DNA of 64,000 nucleotides. Source: Fluviicola sp. (GTDB taxonomy: Bacteria; Bacteroidota; Bacteroidia; Flavobacteriales_D; Crocinitomicaceae). The notes under the pieces are model-generated. The model did not search any database. It had not been told where the DNA came from and was given only the letters and a program-made list of their open reading frames with translations. The stretch lies in assembly GCA_002734065.2 (NCBI GenBank), contig NVXU02000002.1, forward strand, positions 1 through 64,000, read 5' to 3'. A program made the translations under genes and the position numbers. Below are positions 49,661-58,076 of the stretch, piece by piece (position 1 is the stretch's first letter; each line of letters begins with the position of its first letter).

Positions 49661-51651
49661 TGGCAATGATTCCTCCACATATCGTCGATGACATCATGCA
49701 AACCGCTCGTATTGAGGAGGTGATTGGAGAATTTGTGCAATTAAAACGGGCTGGTTCAAATTTGAAGGGATTGAGTCCTTTTACAGATGAAAAAACACCT
49801 TCATTTGTGGTTTCCCCAGCCAAGCAAATTTTTAAATGCTTCTCAACAGGCAAAGGCGGAACGGTTGTTTCCTTCTTGATGGAGAAAGAGCACTATTCTT
49901 ACCCAGAAGCATTGCGTTGGTTGGCAGACAAATATGGCATTCAACTGCCAGAAGAACGACCTGCGACCCCCGAAGAATTGGCGGCCATCTCTGAGCGAGA
50001 AAGCTTGCACATCATCAATGAATTTGCGCAAGAACACTTTAAAAACAACTTGCACAACACCGACGAAGGGAAAAAAATTGCCCTTTCTTACTTTGTAGAA
50101 CGAGGTTATCGTCCAGACATCATTGAGAAATTTCAATTGGGTTATTCCATCAATAAATCAGACAATTTTACCGCCGCTGGACTGAAAAAAGGCTATAAAT
50201 TAGAATTTATGGAGAAAGTTGGCCTTTCTAAAACGAAAGACAACAGCCATTTCGACTTTTTTAGAGGACGTGTGATGTTCCCCATTCACAGTGTTTCTGG
50301 ACGTGTTTTAGGTTTTGGTGGCAGAACTTTATTTACCGATAAAAAAATTGCGAAATACTTCAATTCTCCAGAAAGTATTATCTACAACAAAAGTGAAATT
50401 CTCTACGGATTGCATTTCTCAAAAGGCGACATCATTAAGTACGATAATTGCTTTTTGTGCGAAGGATATACCGACGTTATTAGCATGTTTCAAGCAGGAA
50501 TTCAGAACGTTGTTTCGTCTTCGGGAACGTCGTTGACCAAAGAGCAAATTCGCTTGGTAAAAAGATACACGAAAAACATCACCATTCTTTACGACGGCGA
50601 TAACGCAGGAATAAAAGCGTCTTTTAGAGGTATCGATTTGATTCTGCAAGAAGGAATGAACGTAAAAGTCGTTCTTTTTCCAGATGGAGAGGATCCAGAT
50701 TCCTATTCCAAGGCGGTTAGCACAACAGAATTAGAAGAATACATCGAAAAAAGTACGCAAGATTTTATTTCCTTTAAAGCCGGAATTCTTGTTGAAGAAG
50801 GCGAAAACGACCCGATAAAAAAGGCAGATTTAATCAAAGAAATTGTGCACTCCGTTTCGTTAATTCCCGATCAGATTACGCGAAACGTTTACATGCAATC
50901 CATTGCCGAACGTTTTGAAATTAGCGAGCAAATTCTTGCCAATGAGTTAATCAAACTAAGGGCAGATGCCGCAAAGCAGAATAGGTTTAAACGACCAGTT
51001 CAACCGACAGAACATCAAGAGTTTCCATCAGAGCAAGATTTAGTTCCGCAAGAATACCAAAGTGATTCTCCGATTATTGACAACCTCGATGAACCTACGG
51101 AATTCGATTTGATGCGAATTTTGGTCATGTACGGTCCAAATGTCGTGATTCTTGACGAAATTGATGAAAAAGGAGAGAAAACGAAGGTTGAAACGAGCGT
51201 TGCGGAGTTGGTTTGTCATGAACTTGCCGTCGATGAAATGGTTTTTTCTAACCCTGTTTATAATAAGTTACACCAAATTATCAGTGAAGCACTGGAAGAA
51301 AGTGCCTTTTTAAAAACGAGCCATTTCAAACGCTTAGAAGACCAAGCGATTGTGCAATTTGTCACAGAAATTGAGATGAATCAGCACGAAATCAGCCACA
51401 ATTGGATGACTAAGCACAATATTGCTACGAACACTGAAAAAGATAAAATCAACCAAGCGACAATGGGTTCCATCTATGCTTTTAAGTCCGCCAAAGTGGA
51501 AAAACGCATACGGAAAATTCAACAAACCATCGGCAAAAAAGAAGAGGAATTGAGCCACGAAGAATTAATGGATTTACTCTCAGAACAGGTTAGTTTAGAG
51601 CAAGTAAAAGTGCTTCTTTCTGAGAAATTAGGTAGAATTATTATCCGATAG
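49660..51651 (+). CDS. dnaG: DNA primase
   Basis: LKGLSPFTDEKTPSFVVSPAKQIFKCFSTGKGGTVVSFLME, GRVMFPIHSVSGRVLGFGGRTL, CEGYTDVISMFQAGIQNVVSSSGTSLT, ILYDGDNAGIKASFRG. Confidence 0.97.
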   Translation: MAMIPPHIVDDIMQTARIEEVIGEFVQLKRAGSNLKGLSPFTDEKTPSFVVSPAKQIFKCFSTGKGGTVVSFLMEKEHYSYPEALRWLADKYGIQLPEERPATPEELAAISERESLHIINEFAQEHFKNNLHNTDEGKKIALSYFVERGYRPDIIEKFQLGYSINKSDNFTAAGLKKGYKLEFMEKVGLSKTKDNSHFDFFRGRVMFPIHSVSGRVLGFGGRTLFTDKKIAKYFNSPESIIYNKSEILYGLHFSKGDIIKYDNCFLCEGYTDVISMFQAGIQNVVSSSGTSLTKEQIRLVKRYTKNITILYDGDNAGIKASFRGIDLILQEGMNVKVVLFPDGEDPDSYSKAVSTTELEEYIEKSTQDFISFKAGILVEEGENDPIKKADLIKEIVHSVSLIPDQITRNVYMQSIAERFEISEQILANELIKLRADAAKQNRFKRPVQPTEHQEFPSEQDLVPQEYQSDSPIIDNLDEPTEFDLMRILVMYGPNVVILDEIDEKGEKTKVETSVAELVCHELAVDEMVFSNPVYNKLHQIISEALEESAFLKTSHFKRLEDQAIVQFVTEIEMNQHEISHNWMTKHNIATNTEKDKINQATMGSIYAFKSAKVEKRIRKIQQTIGKKEEELSHEELMDLLSEQVSLEQVKVLLSEKLGRIIIR

Positions 51652-51653
51652 CA

Positions 51654-52379
51654 ATGCGATTAGCCGTTCTTTTTCTCGTTTTACCTTTTTTAACTTTTGG
51701 GCAATCACCGATTGATTCTTTGGCAACACCTAAGAGCAAGAACAAGTTATTATTGCAGCGAAGTATAATTCCAGTGGCATTTATAGGCTTGGGCATTGCC
51801 TTCAACGAGACTCAATTTGAAAAAGACTTGCAAATCGACATTCGCAACAAGGTTGGCAATACTTTTGAGTTTCGCATCGATGATTTTATTCAATACGCGC
51901 CCATTGCAGAAATGTACATTGCCGATGCGTTTAAAGTTCCTGCCAGAAATCACTGGTTCGACCAAACAAAATATTTAATTTTCTCCAACCTCCTTTCTGG
52001 CGGAATAACGCTTGCTTTTAAGAACATTCTGAACAAAACAAGACCCAATGGGAGTGATTATTCGATGCCATCGGGACATACCAACCTTGCATTTACCAAC
52101 GCAAGCGTTCTTTTCAACGAATTTAACGAAACTGCCCCCGTTTTGGCATACAGTGGTTATGCTTTTGCCACAACTACGGGTGTTTTCAGAATGATCAACA
52201 ACAAACATTGGCTCTCGGATGTGTTGGTCGGAGCAGGCATTGGCATTTTAGCAACGGAAATAATTTATCGTTTTGAACCTTTAAAAAATTGGAACCCGTT
52301 TAAGAAAACGAAGGATGTTACTTTGCTGCCGAGGTGGAGTGATGGGGAAGTTGGAGTTTATTTTAGGTTGAGGTTGTAG
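51654..52379 (+). CDS. PAP2-family phosphatase
   Basis: KTRPNGSDYSMPSGHTNLAFTNA, NKHWLSDVLVGAGIGIL. Confidence 0.92.
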   Translation: MRLAVLFLVLPFLTFGQSPIDSLATPKSKNKLLLQRSIIPVAFIGLGIAFNETQFEKDLQIDIRNKVGNTFEFRIDDFIQYAPIAEMYIADAFKVPARNHWFDQTKYLIFSNLLSGGITLAFKNILNKTRPNGSDYSMPSGHTNLAFTNASVLFNEFNETAPVLAYSGYAFATTTGVFRMINNKHWLSDVLVGAGIGILATEIIYRFEPLKNWNPFKKTKDVTLLPRWSDGEVGVYFRLRL

Positions 52380-52407
52380 TTTTTTTCTGAGGAGGTAACG
52401 GTTCCGA

Positions 52408-52461
52408 ACTAGGCGAAGTGGCACTTTTTCTTGAGTGTAATTGTGTGCCATTTTGCTTAGT
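52408..52461 (+). other. 17-bp RNA hairpin with three G-U pairs on + transcript
   Basis: ACTAGGCGAAGTGGCAC (52408-52424) / GTGCCATTTTGCTTAGT (52445-52461), every position WC or G-U. Confidence 0.7.
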
Positions 52462-52472
52462 GCATGTTATGG

Positions 52473-52799
52473 TTATAATTTTGCATAGTAATATAGTGGA
52501 TTTCCAGTTTTAATAACTAGAATCGTCCAAATAACTGGGATTAATATTATGGTCATTGAATAGATCCATCTCCACAAAATATTTTTTTCAAGATAAAACG
52601 TCATAATGAGCATACATAAAGAGCTTAGGTAAAGAACGACGGTTGACGCTAAGAGTATTACCGCATCCGTTTCAGCGTCATTTTCCCCATGGTTGGTTTT
52701 ACCAAAATAATGGTTTAATATGAATACTTGAACTATCCAAACAACCAATAATGTGATTATTCGAAGCTCCTTTCTATGTTCTAAATAAAATGATCTCAA
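52473..52799 (-). CDS. small membrane protein, hypothetical
   Basis: 108 aa with about three TM segments. Confidence 0.6.
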   Translation of the reverse strand: MRSFYLEHRKELRIITLLVVWIVQVFILNHYFGKTNHGENDAETDAVILLASTVVLYLSSLCMLIMTFYLEKNILWRWIYSMTIILIPVIWTILVIKTGNPLYYYAKL

Positions 52800-52870
52800 A
52801 TTAGGTATTACTTTACTTATTCAAAAAAACACTATATTCTACTCTGGATATGGTTAACCAATAACAATCA

Positions 52871-52894
52871 GATATGTGTACCGGTACACATATC
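52871..52894. promoter_or_regulatory. perfect 24-bp palindrome GATATGTGTACCGGTACACATATC
   Basis: Self-reverse-complementary with no spacer; 72 bp upstream of the start codon at 52799 (minus). Confidence 0.9.
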
Positions 52895-52951
52895 CAACAT
52901 ATGTAAATATAGCAAAAAACATTCTTTTTTAAAAGTCTTTCAACTTTCTAT

Positions 52952-53356
52952 CTACATCCCTGGGAAACTCTCTACCGTTTGAATTTTTAAATCCGGAAAG
53001 CTTTCCACTACTTGAACCTTAAAATCAGGGAAACTTTCTACTACTTGCCATTCGCCGCAGTCGTCAGGAAATGACGTGACAAACTTGACTTTGATGTCTG
53101 GGAAACTTGTTACATATTTCACTTTTATATCCGCAAAACTGGAGACAAACTGTACCTTGCCGTATAATTTAATTCCTTCCCATTCACAACTCCCTGTTGA
53201 TAGCATATACGCAATGGCTTCCTTTTTTTCGTCGCTGGTCAAATCAGCCATTGTTCTTTCCTTTTTTGCTTCTTTTTCTTCCTCGCCACTAGTATTTGTC
53301 AAAGAAATGGTCAAAAAAGTCGACGTAAGTAACGTAAATAAGATTAGTGCCTTCAT
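52952..53356 (-). CDS. secreted protein with SFPD repeats; candidate 7(1) septoil-knot domain
   Basis: Signal peptide, then GKVQFVSSFADIKVKYVTSFPDIKVKFVTSFPDDCGEWQVVESFPDFKVQVVESFPDLKIQTVESFPGM. Confidence 0.75.
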   Translation of the reverse strand: MKALILFTLLTSTFLTISLTNTSGEEEKEAKKERTMADLTSDEKKEAIAYMLSTGSCEWEGIKLYGKVQFVSSFADIKVKYVTSFPDIKVKFVTSFPDDCGEWQVVESFPDFKVQVVESFPDLKIQTVESFPGM

Positions 53357-53433
53357 AATTTTGTTTTTTTAGGAGTTAATGACTATACTCACTCGCACTG
53401 TAAATATAGAACAAATTTCAATGTATCAAAAAC

Positions 53434-53525
53434 CTTAACCCTTTCATAACCATTCCTTAACCTACTTTCATTCTCTTCTGTTCTATCTTTACAGAAAAAA
53501 ATGTCAGTGCAAGAATTGAAAATAG
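53434..53525 (+). repeat. 92-bp direct repeat (left copy) flanking HipBST-like module
   Basis: 89/92 identical to 55396-55487; contains promoter-like TATCTTTA and ATGTCAGTGCAAGAATTGAAAATAGA. Confidence 0.95.
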
Positions 53526-53536
53526 ATTGTACATCA

Positions 53537-54499
53537 CTATCTACTGACCGTGTCTAACATTTTCAATCGTGCATCAATCAGATTTTGCAACTTTTTTTTA
53601 TGGTTTTCTGGCAAAAAACTGTTTTTTACCCACCATTTAATACTTTTTTCTTTACTTAAGATTTTTTGATAAATGTTTTCTCTTTGTTTTACACTGAGAG
53701 ATAGGGTGTTTGCTAAAATGTCAAAATCTTTTAATTTAATTTTGTTTTTCTTCCCATTTAAAGTTAAGCTCATTTGTTCATCTTCGTTATCGATTACTAA
53801 AAAAGTGGATACCAAATCGTATGCTGGACTTAAAGTGAAATTACCATCCCTATTTTCTAACATCGAGAAGTTTTTCAGATGCATATCTGCATTTCCGATA
53901 ATAAAATTAAACAAAACCAATTCAAAAAAATTCAGAGCATCCAGACCTGATTGTGACGAATATTGACGAATCGTTTTTCCTGTTTTTTCATAACTACTTT
54001 TGTATTTACGTTCGGTCAGTGTTTCTGTAAGTTGACACAAATCTTCACTTGCCAATTTCGCATTTCTGTCTCTATCAAACCTTTGCGTTATGTATGCTAA
54101 GTTTCCCGACGGCAATTTTATTAAGCTATGTTTGGCTGTTTTAATATTCAATTCAGCAGCCAAACGCATACAAAGGTCCTCGTTTTCAGGTAAAGATTGA
54201 TATACCTCACTTTGGGGCTTAATTATAAAATTACTTTTGCTGTCAATGATAGAAAAACGAATAGTTGATTTACTCTTTTCTAACCACAAACTTAATTTAG
54301 GTTGAACGCCAGTAATTGTAGTGTTTGCTTCAATTAATTCTTTTGCATGTTCTTTTAATTCCTTTTCATTAATATTTATTAATGGCATTTGCTTTAAACC
54401 AAATTCCTTCTTTAAACATTTTGTATGATAGTTTATTTCTAATTTATCAAGAGGTTTATAGCAGATTAAACATTTCATTTTATTTTTCTTTTTTAACAC
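53537..54499 (-). CDS. HipT-like HipA kinase C-terminal toxin with N-terminal CxxC...HxxxC motif
   Basis: VQPKLSLWL, YITQRFDRD, FIIGNADMHLKNFSML, LSPAYDLVST; likely start at MKCLICYKPL (54478). Confidence 0.9.
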   Translation of the reverse strand: MLKKKNKMKCLICYKPLDKLEINYHTKCLKKEFGLKQMPLININEKELKEHAKELIEANTTITGVQPKLSLWLEKSKSTIRFSIIDSKSNFIIKPQSEVYQSLPENEDLCMRLAAELNIKTAKHSLIKLPSGNLAYITQRFDRDRNAKLASEDLCQLTETLTERKYKSSYEKTGKTIRQYSSQSGLDALNFFELVLFNFIIGNADMHLKNFSMLENRDGNFTLSPAYDLVSTFLVIDNEDEQMSLTLNGKKNKIKLKDFDILANTLSLSVKQRENIYQKILSKEKSIKWWVKNSFLPENHKKKLQNLIDARLKMLDTVSR

Positions 54500-54797
54500 T
54501 TACATCACCTATATTATCCTGACATAGTGTGAGTAAAATGTTCATCCTATCTCGTGGATTTAATTTCCAATTATCAACAGCGATTTGCAATAACCATCCT
54601 TCGGGTATTAAACCGTCAAAAAAAGGAATCATATTCTCACTTATATATTTTTTTTCTCGCAAAGGCAGAGTCCTACTTATTTCTCCGTATTTAGGGTTGG
54701 CTAAATACAATTTGTCGTATTGAAAATGACATCCTTCTTCATCCTCCCAAATTGTTCCTGCCAATATTTCTTTTTTATATACAATTCCTTTTTTCAT
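54480..54797 (-). CDS. HipS-like protein (HipA N-terminal domain as separate polypeptide)
   Basis: YKKEILAGTIWEDEEGCHFQYDKLYLAN...ISRTLPLREKKYISENMIPFFDGLIPEGWLL. Confidence 0.9.
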   Translation of the reverse strand: MKKGIVYKKEILAGTIWEDEEGCHFQYDKLYLANPKYGEISRTLPLREKKYISENMIPFFDGLIPEGWLLQIAVDNWKLNPRDRMNILLTLCQDNIGDVSVKKEK

Positions 54798-55249
54798 TGC
54801 TCTTCAATGTATTGCATGTCAGAATGTGAAATTATTTCTACTAATTGATCATTCTTCTTTTTTTGATAGCTCATAGCATTATTATTTGAAACAAATTTCC
54901 ATCCTGATATTTCTTTATTATTAGCATCTATTATTTCGTCAATAATAAAACCGTATTTTATAATTTTGTTTTTCAAAGTAATTTTTACTGCTCTAGTAAA
55001 ATATTTAAGACGAATGTCATTTTTAAAATTTAAAGCAATCTCATAAGCATCTAATTCAATCTTTGCAGGAGACATGCGAAATCCAAATAAAGATAAAACT
55101 TGATTGACTTTATCCAATCTCAACGTCTCTTTTCCTTGTTCCATTTCCCTAACAAATCGAATTCCAACACCTGCTTTATGGGCAAGTTCTTTCTGTGTCA
55201 TATTCAATTTCTTTCGATAAAATTTTATAAATGATGCTGCTTTTGTCAT
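54794..55249 (-). CDS. HipB-like XRE-family antitoxin with C-terminal extension
   Basis: FIKFYRKKLNMTQKELAHKAGVGIRFVREMEQGKETLRLDKVNQVLSLFGFRM; start MTKAAS preferred (ORF track start 55288). Confidence 0.88.
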   Translation of the reverse strand: MTKAASFIKFYRKKLNMTQKELAHKAGVGIRFVREMEQGKETLRLDKVNQVLSLFGFRMSPAKIELDAYEIALNFKNDIRLKYFTRAVKITLKNKIIKYGFIIDEIIDANNKEISGWKFVSNNNAMSYQKKKNDQLVEIISHSDMQYIEEQ

Positions 55250-55256
55250 AAAATAT

Positions 55257-55353
55257 ACCTTTACAGGTGTAAATATAGTAAATATCATTAAAAAAAATAC
55301 CGATTGGGTATATATTTAATGTTTATTTCAAAAACAAACCTGAACGGGTATAT
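55257..55353. promoter_or_regulatory. three operator-like ACC-N5/6-GGT sites upstream of hipB-like gene
   Basis: ACCTTTACAGGTGTAAA (55257-55273), ATACCGATTGGGTAT (55297-55311), AAACCTGAACGGGTATATA (55336-55353), centres about 40 bp apart. Confidence 0.6.
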
Positions 55354-55395
55354 AAATTGTATTTTATTAAACCGAAAAACTTTTCGAGTATTAAG

Positions 55396-55487
55396 CTTAA
55401 CCCTTTCATAACCATTCCTTAACCTACTTTCATTCTCTTCTTCCCTATCTTTACAGAAAAAAATGTCAGTGCAAGAATTGAAAATAG
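55396..55487 (+). repeat. 92-bp direct repeat (right copy), includes start of downstream gene
   Basis: 89/92 identical to 53434-53525. Confidence 0.95.
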
Positions 55488-55660
55488 AAAAGCCTAAAAA
55501 TGATTTGGTGCAACTCATGCAACTCGGAGACGAAGCAGGTAAAATTGGTTTGCTGCAAGAATCACTAACTTGGTACACAAAAGGTCTTGCCAAAGCGAGA
55601 GACCTTAAAAATGAAGTGATGATGGAGAAGTTTTCTTCTTTGGTGATGTTGTCGTTGTAG
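55463..55660 (+). CDS. small conserved hypothetical protein
   Basis: 65 aa MSVQELKIEKPKNDLVQLMQLGDEAGKIGLLQESLTWYTKGLAKARDLKNEVMMEKFSSLVMLSL; TATCTTTA box upstream. Confidence 0.7.
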   Translation: MSVQELKIEKPKNDLVQLMQLGDEAGKIGLLQESLTWYTKGLAKARDLKNEVMMEKFSSLVMLSL

Positions 55661-56374
55661 TTAAACCAACAACCTCTTATACATCTGTACTGTATTCTCC
55701 AAACCTAAATACAAGGCATCAGAAATCAATGCGTGACCAATAGACACCTCTTGTAAACCTTCGATATTCTCCTTGAAGAATTTTAAATTCTCTAAGTCCA
55801 AATCATGACCTGCGTTAAGACCCAATCCTAATTCTACCGCTAATTTTGCCGCAGCAACGTAGTCTTTTATTGCATTCTCCGGATTGGATTTAAAATTCTG
55901 CGCATAAGGACCTGTATATAATTCTATCCTATCAATGCCGCATTTTGCGGCGAATTCAATGTTTTGCAAGTTGGTGTCAACAAACACGGAAGAACGGATG
56001 CCTTTGCTTCTTAATTCTTGAGAAAGTTCTGTTAAAAGAACCTCATTTTGCTTCGTGTCCCAACCTGCATTGGAGGTCAAAACACCAGGAGAATCAGGAA
56101 CCAAGGTTGCTTGAGCAGGTGCAACTTCCGAAACCAAGTCCATAAAACGTTGGTTGGGATAACCTTCAATGTTGAATTCCGTTGTGACCACCTTTGCCAA
56201 ATCGTAAACATCTTGCCTGGTGATGTGGCGCTCGTCCGGTCGAGGATGCACCGTAATCCCATCTGCTCCAAAACGTTCACAATCAATCGCGACTTGCACA
56301 ACATTGGGCGTGTTTTCTCCCCTCGCATTTCGCAAAGTGGCAATTTTATTTACGTTTACACTAAGCATCGTCAT
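55661..56374 (-). CDS. pdxJ: pyridoxine 5'-phosphate synthase
   Basis: [72 protein letters not shown]. Confidence 0.97.
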   Translation of the reverse strand: MTMLSVNVNKIATLRNARGENTPNVVQVAIDCERFGADGITVHPRPDERHITRQDVYDLAKVVTTEFNIEGYPNQRFMDLVSEVAPAQATLVPDSPGVLTSNAGWDTKQNEVLLTELSQELRSKGIRSSVFVDTNLQNIEFAAKCGIDRIELYTGPYAQNFKSNPENAIKDYVAAAKLAVELGLGLNAGHDLDLENLKFFKENIEGLQEVSIGHALISDALYLGLENTVQMYKRLLV

Positions 56375-56442
56375 AATGGGTACAATTTTTGTTCCACAAA
56401 AGTAAGAACATAGTTAGTATTTATATTACATTCGTACCATCA

Positions 56443-57105
56443 ATGATAGCATTAAACCTCATAAACGACGAAATTCCGCCATTAAAACATTCTGATACTG
56501 CTGAAAAAGCAATGAATTGGATGGAAGAATTTAAAGTTTCGCATCTGCCTGTACTCAAAAACGGTCAGTTTGTCGGTGTGGTCTCAGAAAGCGAAATTCT
56601 GGACCAAATGGAAATGGACAAAACCTTGGACGAGCTGTTTCAAGTTCTCCCAAGACCCTATGCTATCGCAAGTGATCACATTTATCAAGTTCTTTCCAAA
56701 ATTTCTGAACTGAAACTGAGCGTGATTCCTGTCCTCGATGAGAATGAGAATTATTTGGGTTGCACAACGGTTCAACATTTGATGTCGTTGATAGCAAAAA
56801 CAGGCAGTATTCGTGAGAATGGAGGAATTCTGGTCTTAGAGATTGCCAATATCGACTATTCTTTGGCGCAAATTGCACAAATTGTCGAAAGCAACGATGC
56901 TAAAATTTTGAGTTCTTACATCATGTCGTCACCTGATTCTACCAACATTGAAGTCACTTTGAAAATCAATAAGATAGAATTGGATAGAATAATTCGTACT
57001 TTTGAGAGATACGATTATACAATTAAGGCATCTTTTCAGAAGAGTGCCAACTTGGACGATATGCAATTTAGATACGATGCACTAATGAATTATTTGAACC
57101 TTTAA
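56443..57105 (+). CDS. CBS-domain protein
   Basis: Two CBS motifs: AMNWMEEFKVSHLPVLKNGQFVGVVSESEIL and LSVIPVLDENENYLGCTT; start 56443. Confidence 0.9.
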   Translation: MIALNLINDEIPPLKHSDTAEKAMNWMEEFKVSHLPVLKNGQFVGVVSESEILDQMEMDKTLDELFQVLPRPYAIASDHIYQVLSKISELKLSVIPVLDENENYLGCTTVQHLMSLIAKTGSIRENGGILVLEIANIDYSLAQIAQIVESNDAKILSSYIMSSPDSTNIEVTLKINKIELDRIIRTFERYDYTIKASFQKSANLDDMQFRYDALMNYLNL

Positions 57106-57987
57106 GTGATGAATGTAGCCATTTTCGGAAGAAAAGTTACCAAGCAAAACGCAGAATATTACGTTGAATTATTCAAAATTCTGAAAGACTTCGGGTGGAA
57201 TCCAGTCGTTCATTCTGCACTTCAAGATAAATTGATTAAAAAAGTCGGTATTGCAGAAAATTGTGACTCTTTTTCTTCACATGTAGATTTTCAATCGGGA
57301 ATTGATTTAAGTCTAAGCATGGGAGGTGATGGAACCTTTATTCAGAATGTGAAATTTGTTCGAAATTCTCAAGTTCCAATCTTAGGAATCAACACAGGGA
57401 GACTTGGTTTTCTTGCCAATATTTCGAAAGAAAATATTGAGCAAGCAATGGATTTGGTGAAACGCAAAGAATTTGAGCACCAAAGTAGATCCTTGATTCG
57501 CGTTGAGACAGAGCGCAATTTATTTGGAGAAGACAATGTCGCTTTCAATGAAGTTACGCTTCAAAAAAGAGAGACAGCATCCATGATTACCGTGCACGCT
57601 TCGTTAGAAGGGAAATACCTCAATTCTTACTGGGCGGATGGATTAATCGTTTCAACTCCATCAGGTTCAACGGCTTACAATTTAAGCTGTGGAGGTCCTA
57701 TTGTTACACCGGGTTGCCAAGTTCATATTCTCACACCCATTGCTCCGCATAATTTAAACGTGCGACCGATGGTTGTTCCCGACCACATGCCCATAAAATT
57801 AACCATTGAAGGTAGAAATAGAACCTACCTAATTTCTCTGGATGGAAAATCACTGAGCATCAAGCAAAACGAGGATGTGGAAATTCACAAAGCCGATTAC
57901 ATGATCAATGTGGTCAAGTTTGAGGAGAATAATTTCTTAGATACAATTCGTAATAAAATGTTCTGGGGAACGGATAAACGAAATTAA
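57106..57987 (+). CDS. nadK: NAD kinase
   Basis: LSMGGDGTFIQNVKFV, GINTGRLGFLA, DGLIVSTPSGSTAYNLSCGGPIV. Confidence 0.97.
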   Translation: MMNVAIFGRKVTKQNAEYYVELFKILKDFGWNPVVHSALQDKLIKKVGIAENCDSFSSHVDFQSGIDLSLSMGGDGTFIQNVKFVRNSQVPILGINTGRLGFLANISKENIEQAMDLVKRKEFEHQSRSLIRVETERNLFGEDNVAFNEVTLQKRETASMITVHASLEGKYLNSYWADGLIVSTPSGSTAYNLSCGGPIVTPGCQVHILTPIAPHNLNVRPMVVPDHMPIKLTIEGRNRTYLISLDGKSLSIKQNEDVEIHKADYMINVVKFEENNFLDTIRNKMFWGTDKRN

Positions 57988-58076
57988 AAAAATCATAAAA
58001 TTTCACTTCGGCGCAGAATTTGCACTAGATTTCTCACAATTAATCAATACATTTGAAAATCAAAAAATAAAGAATT

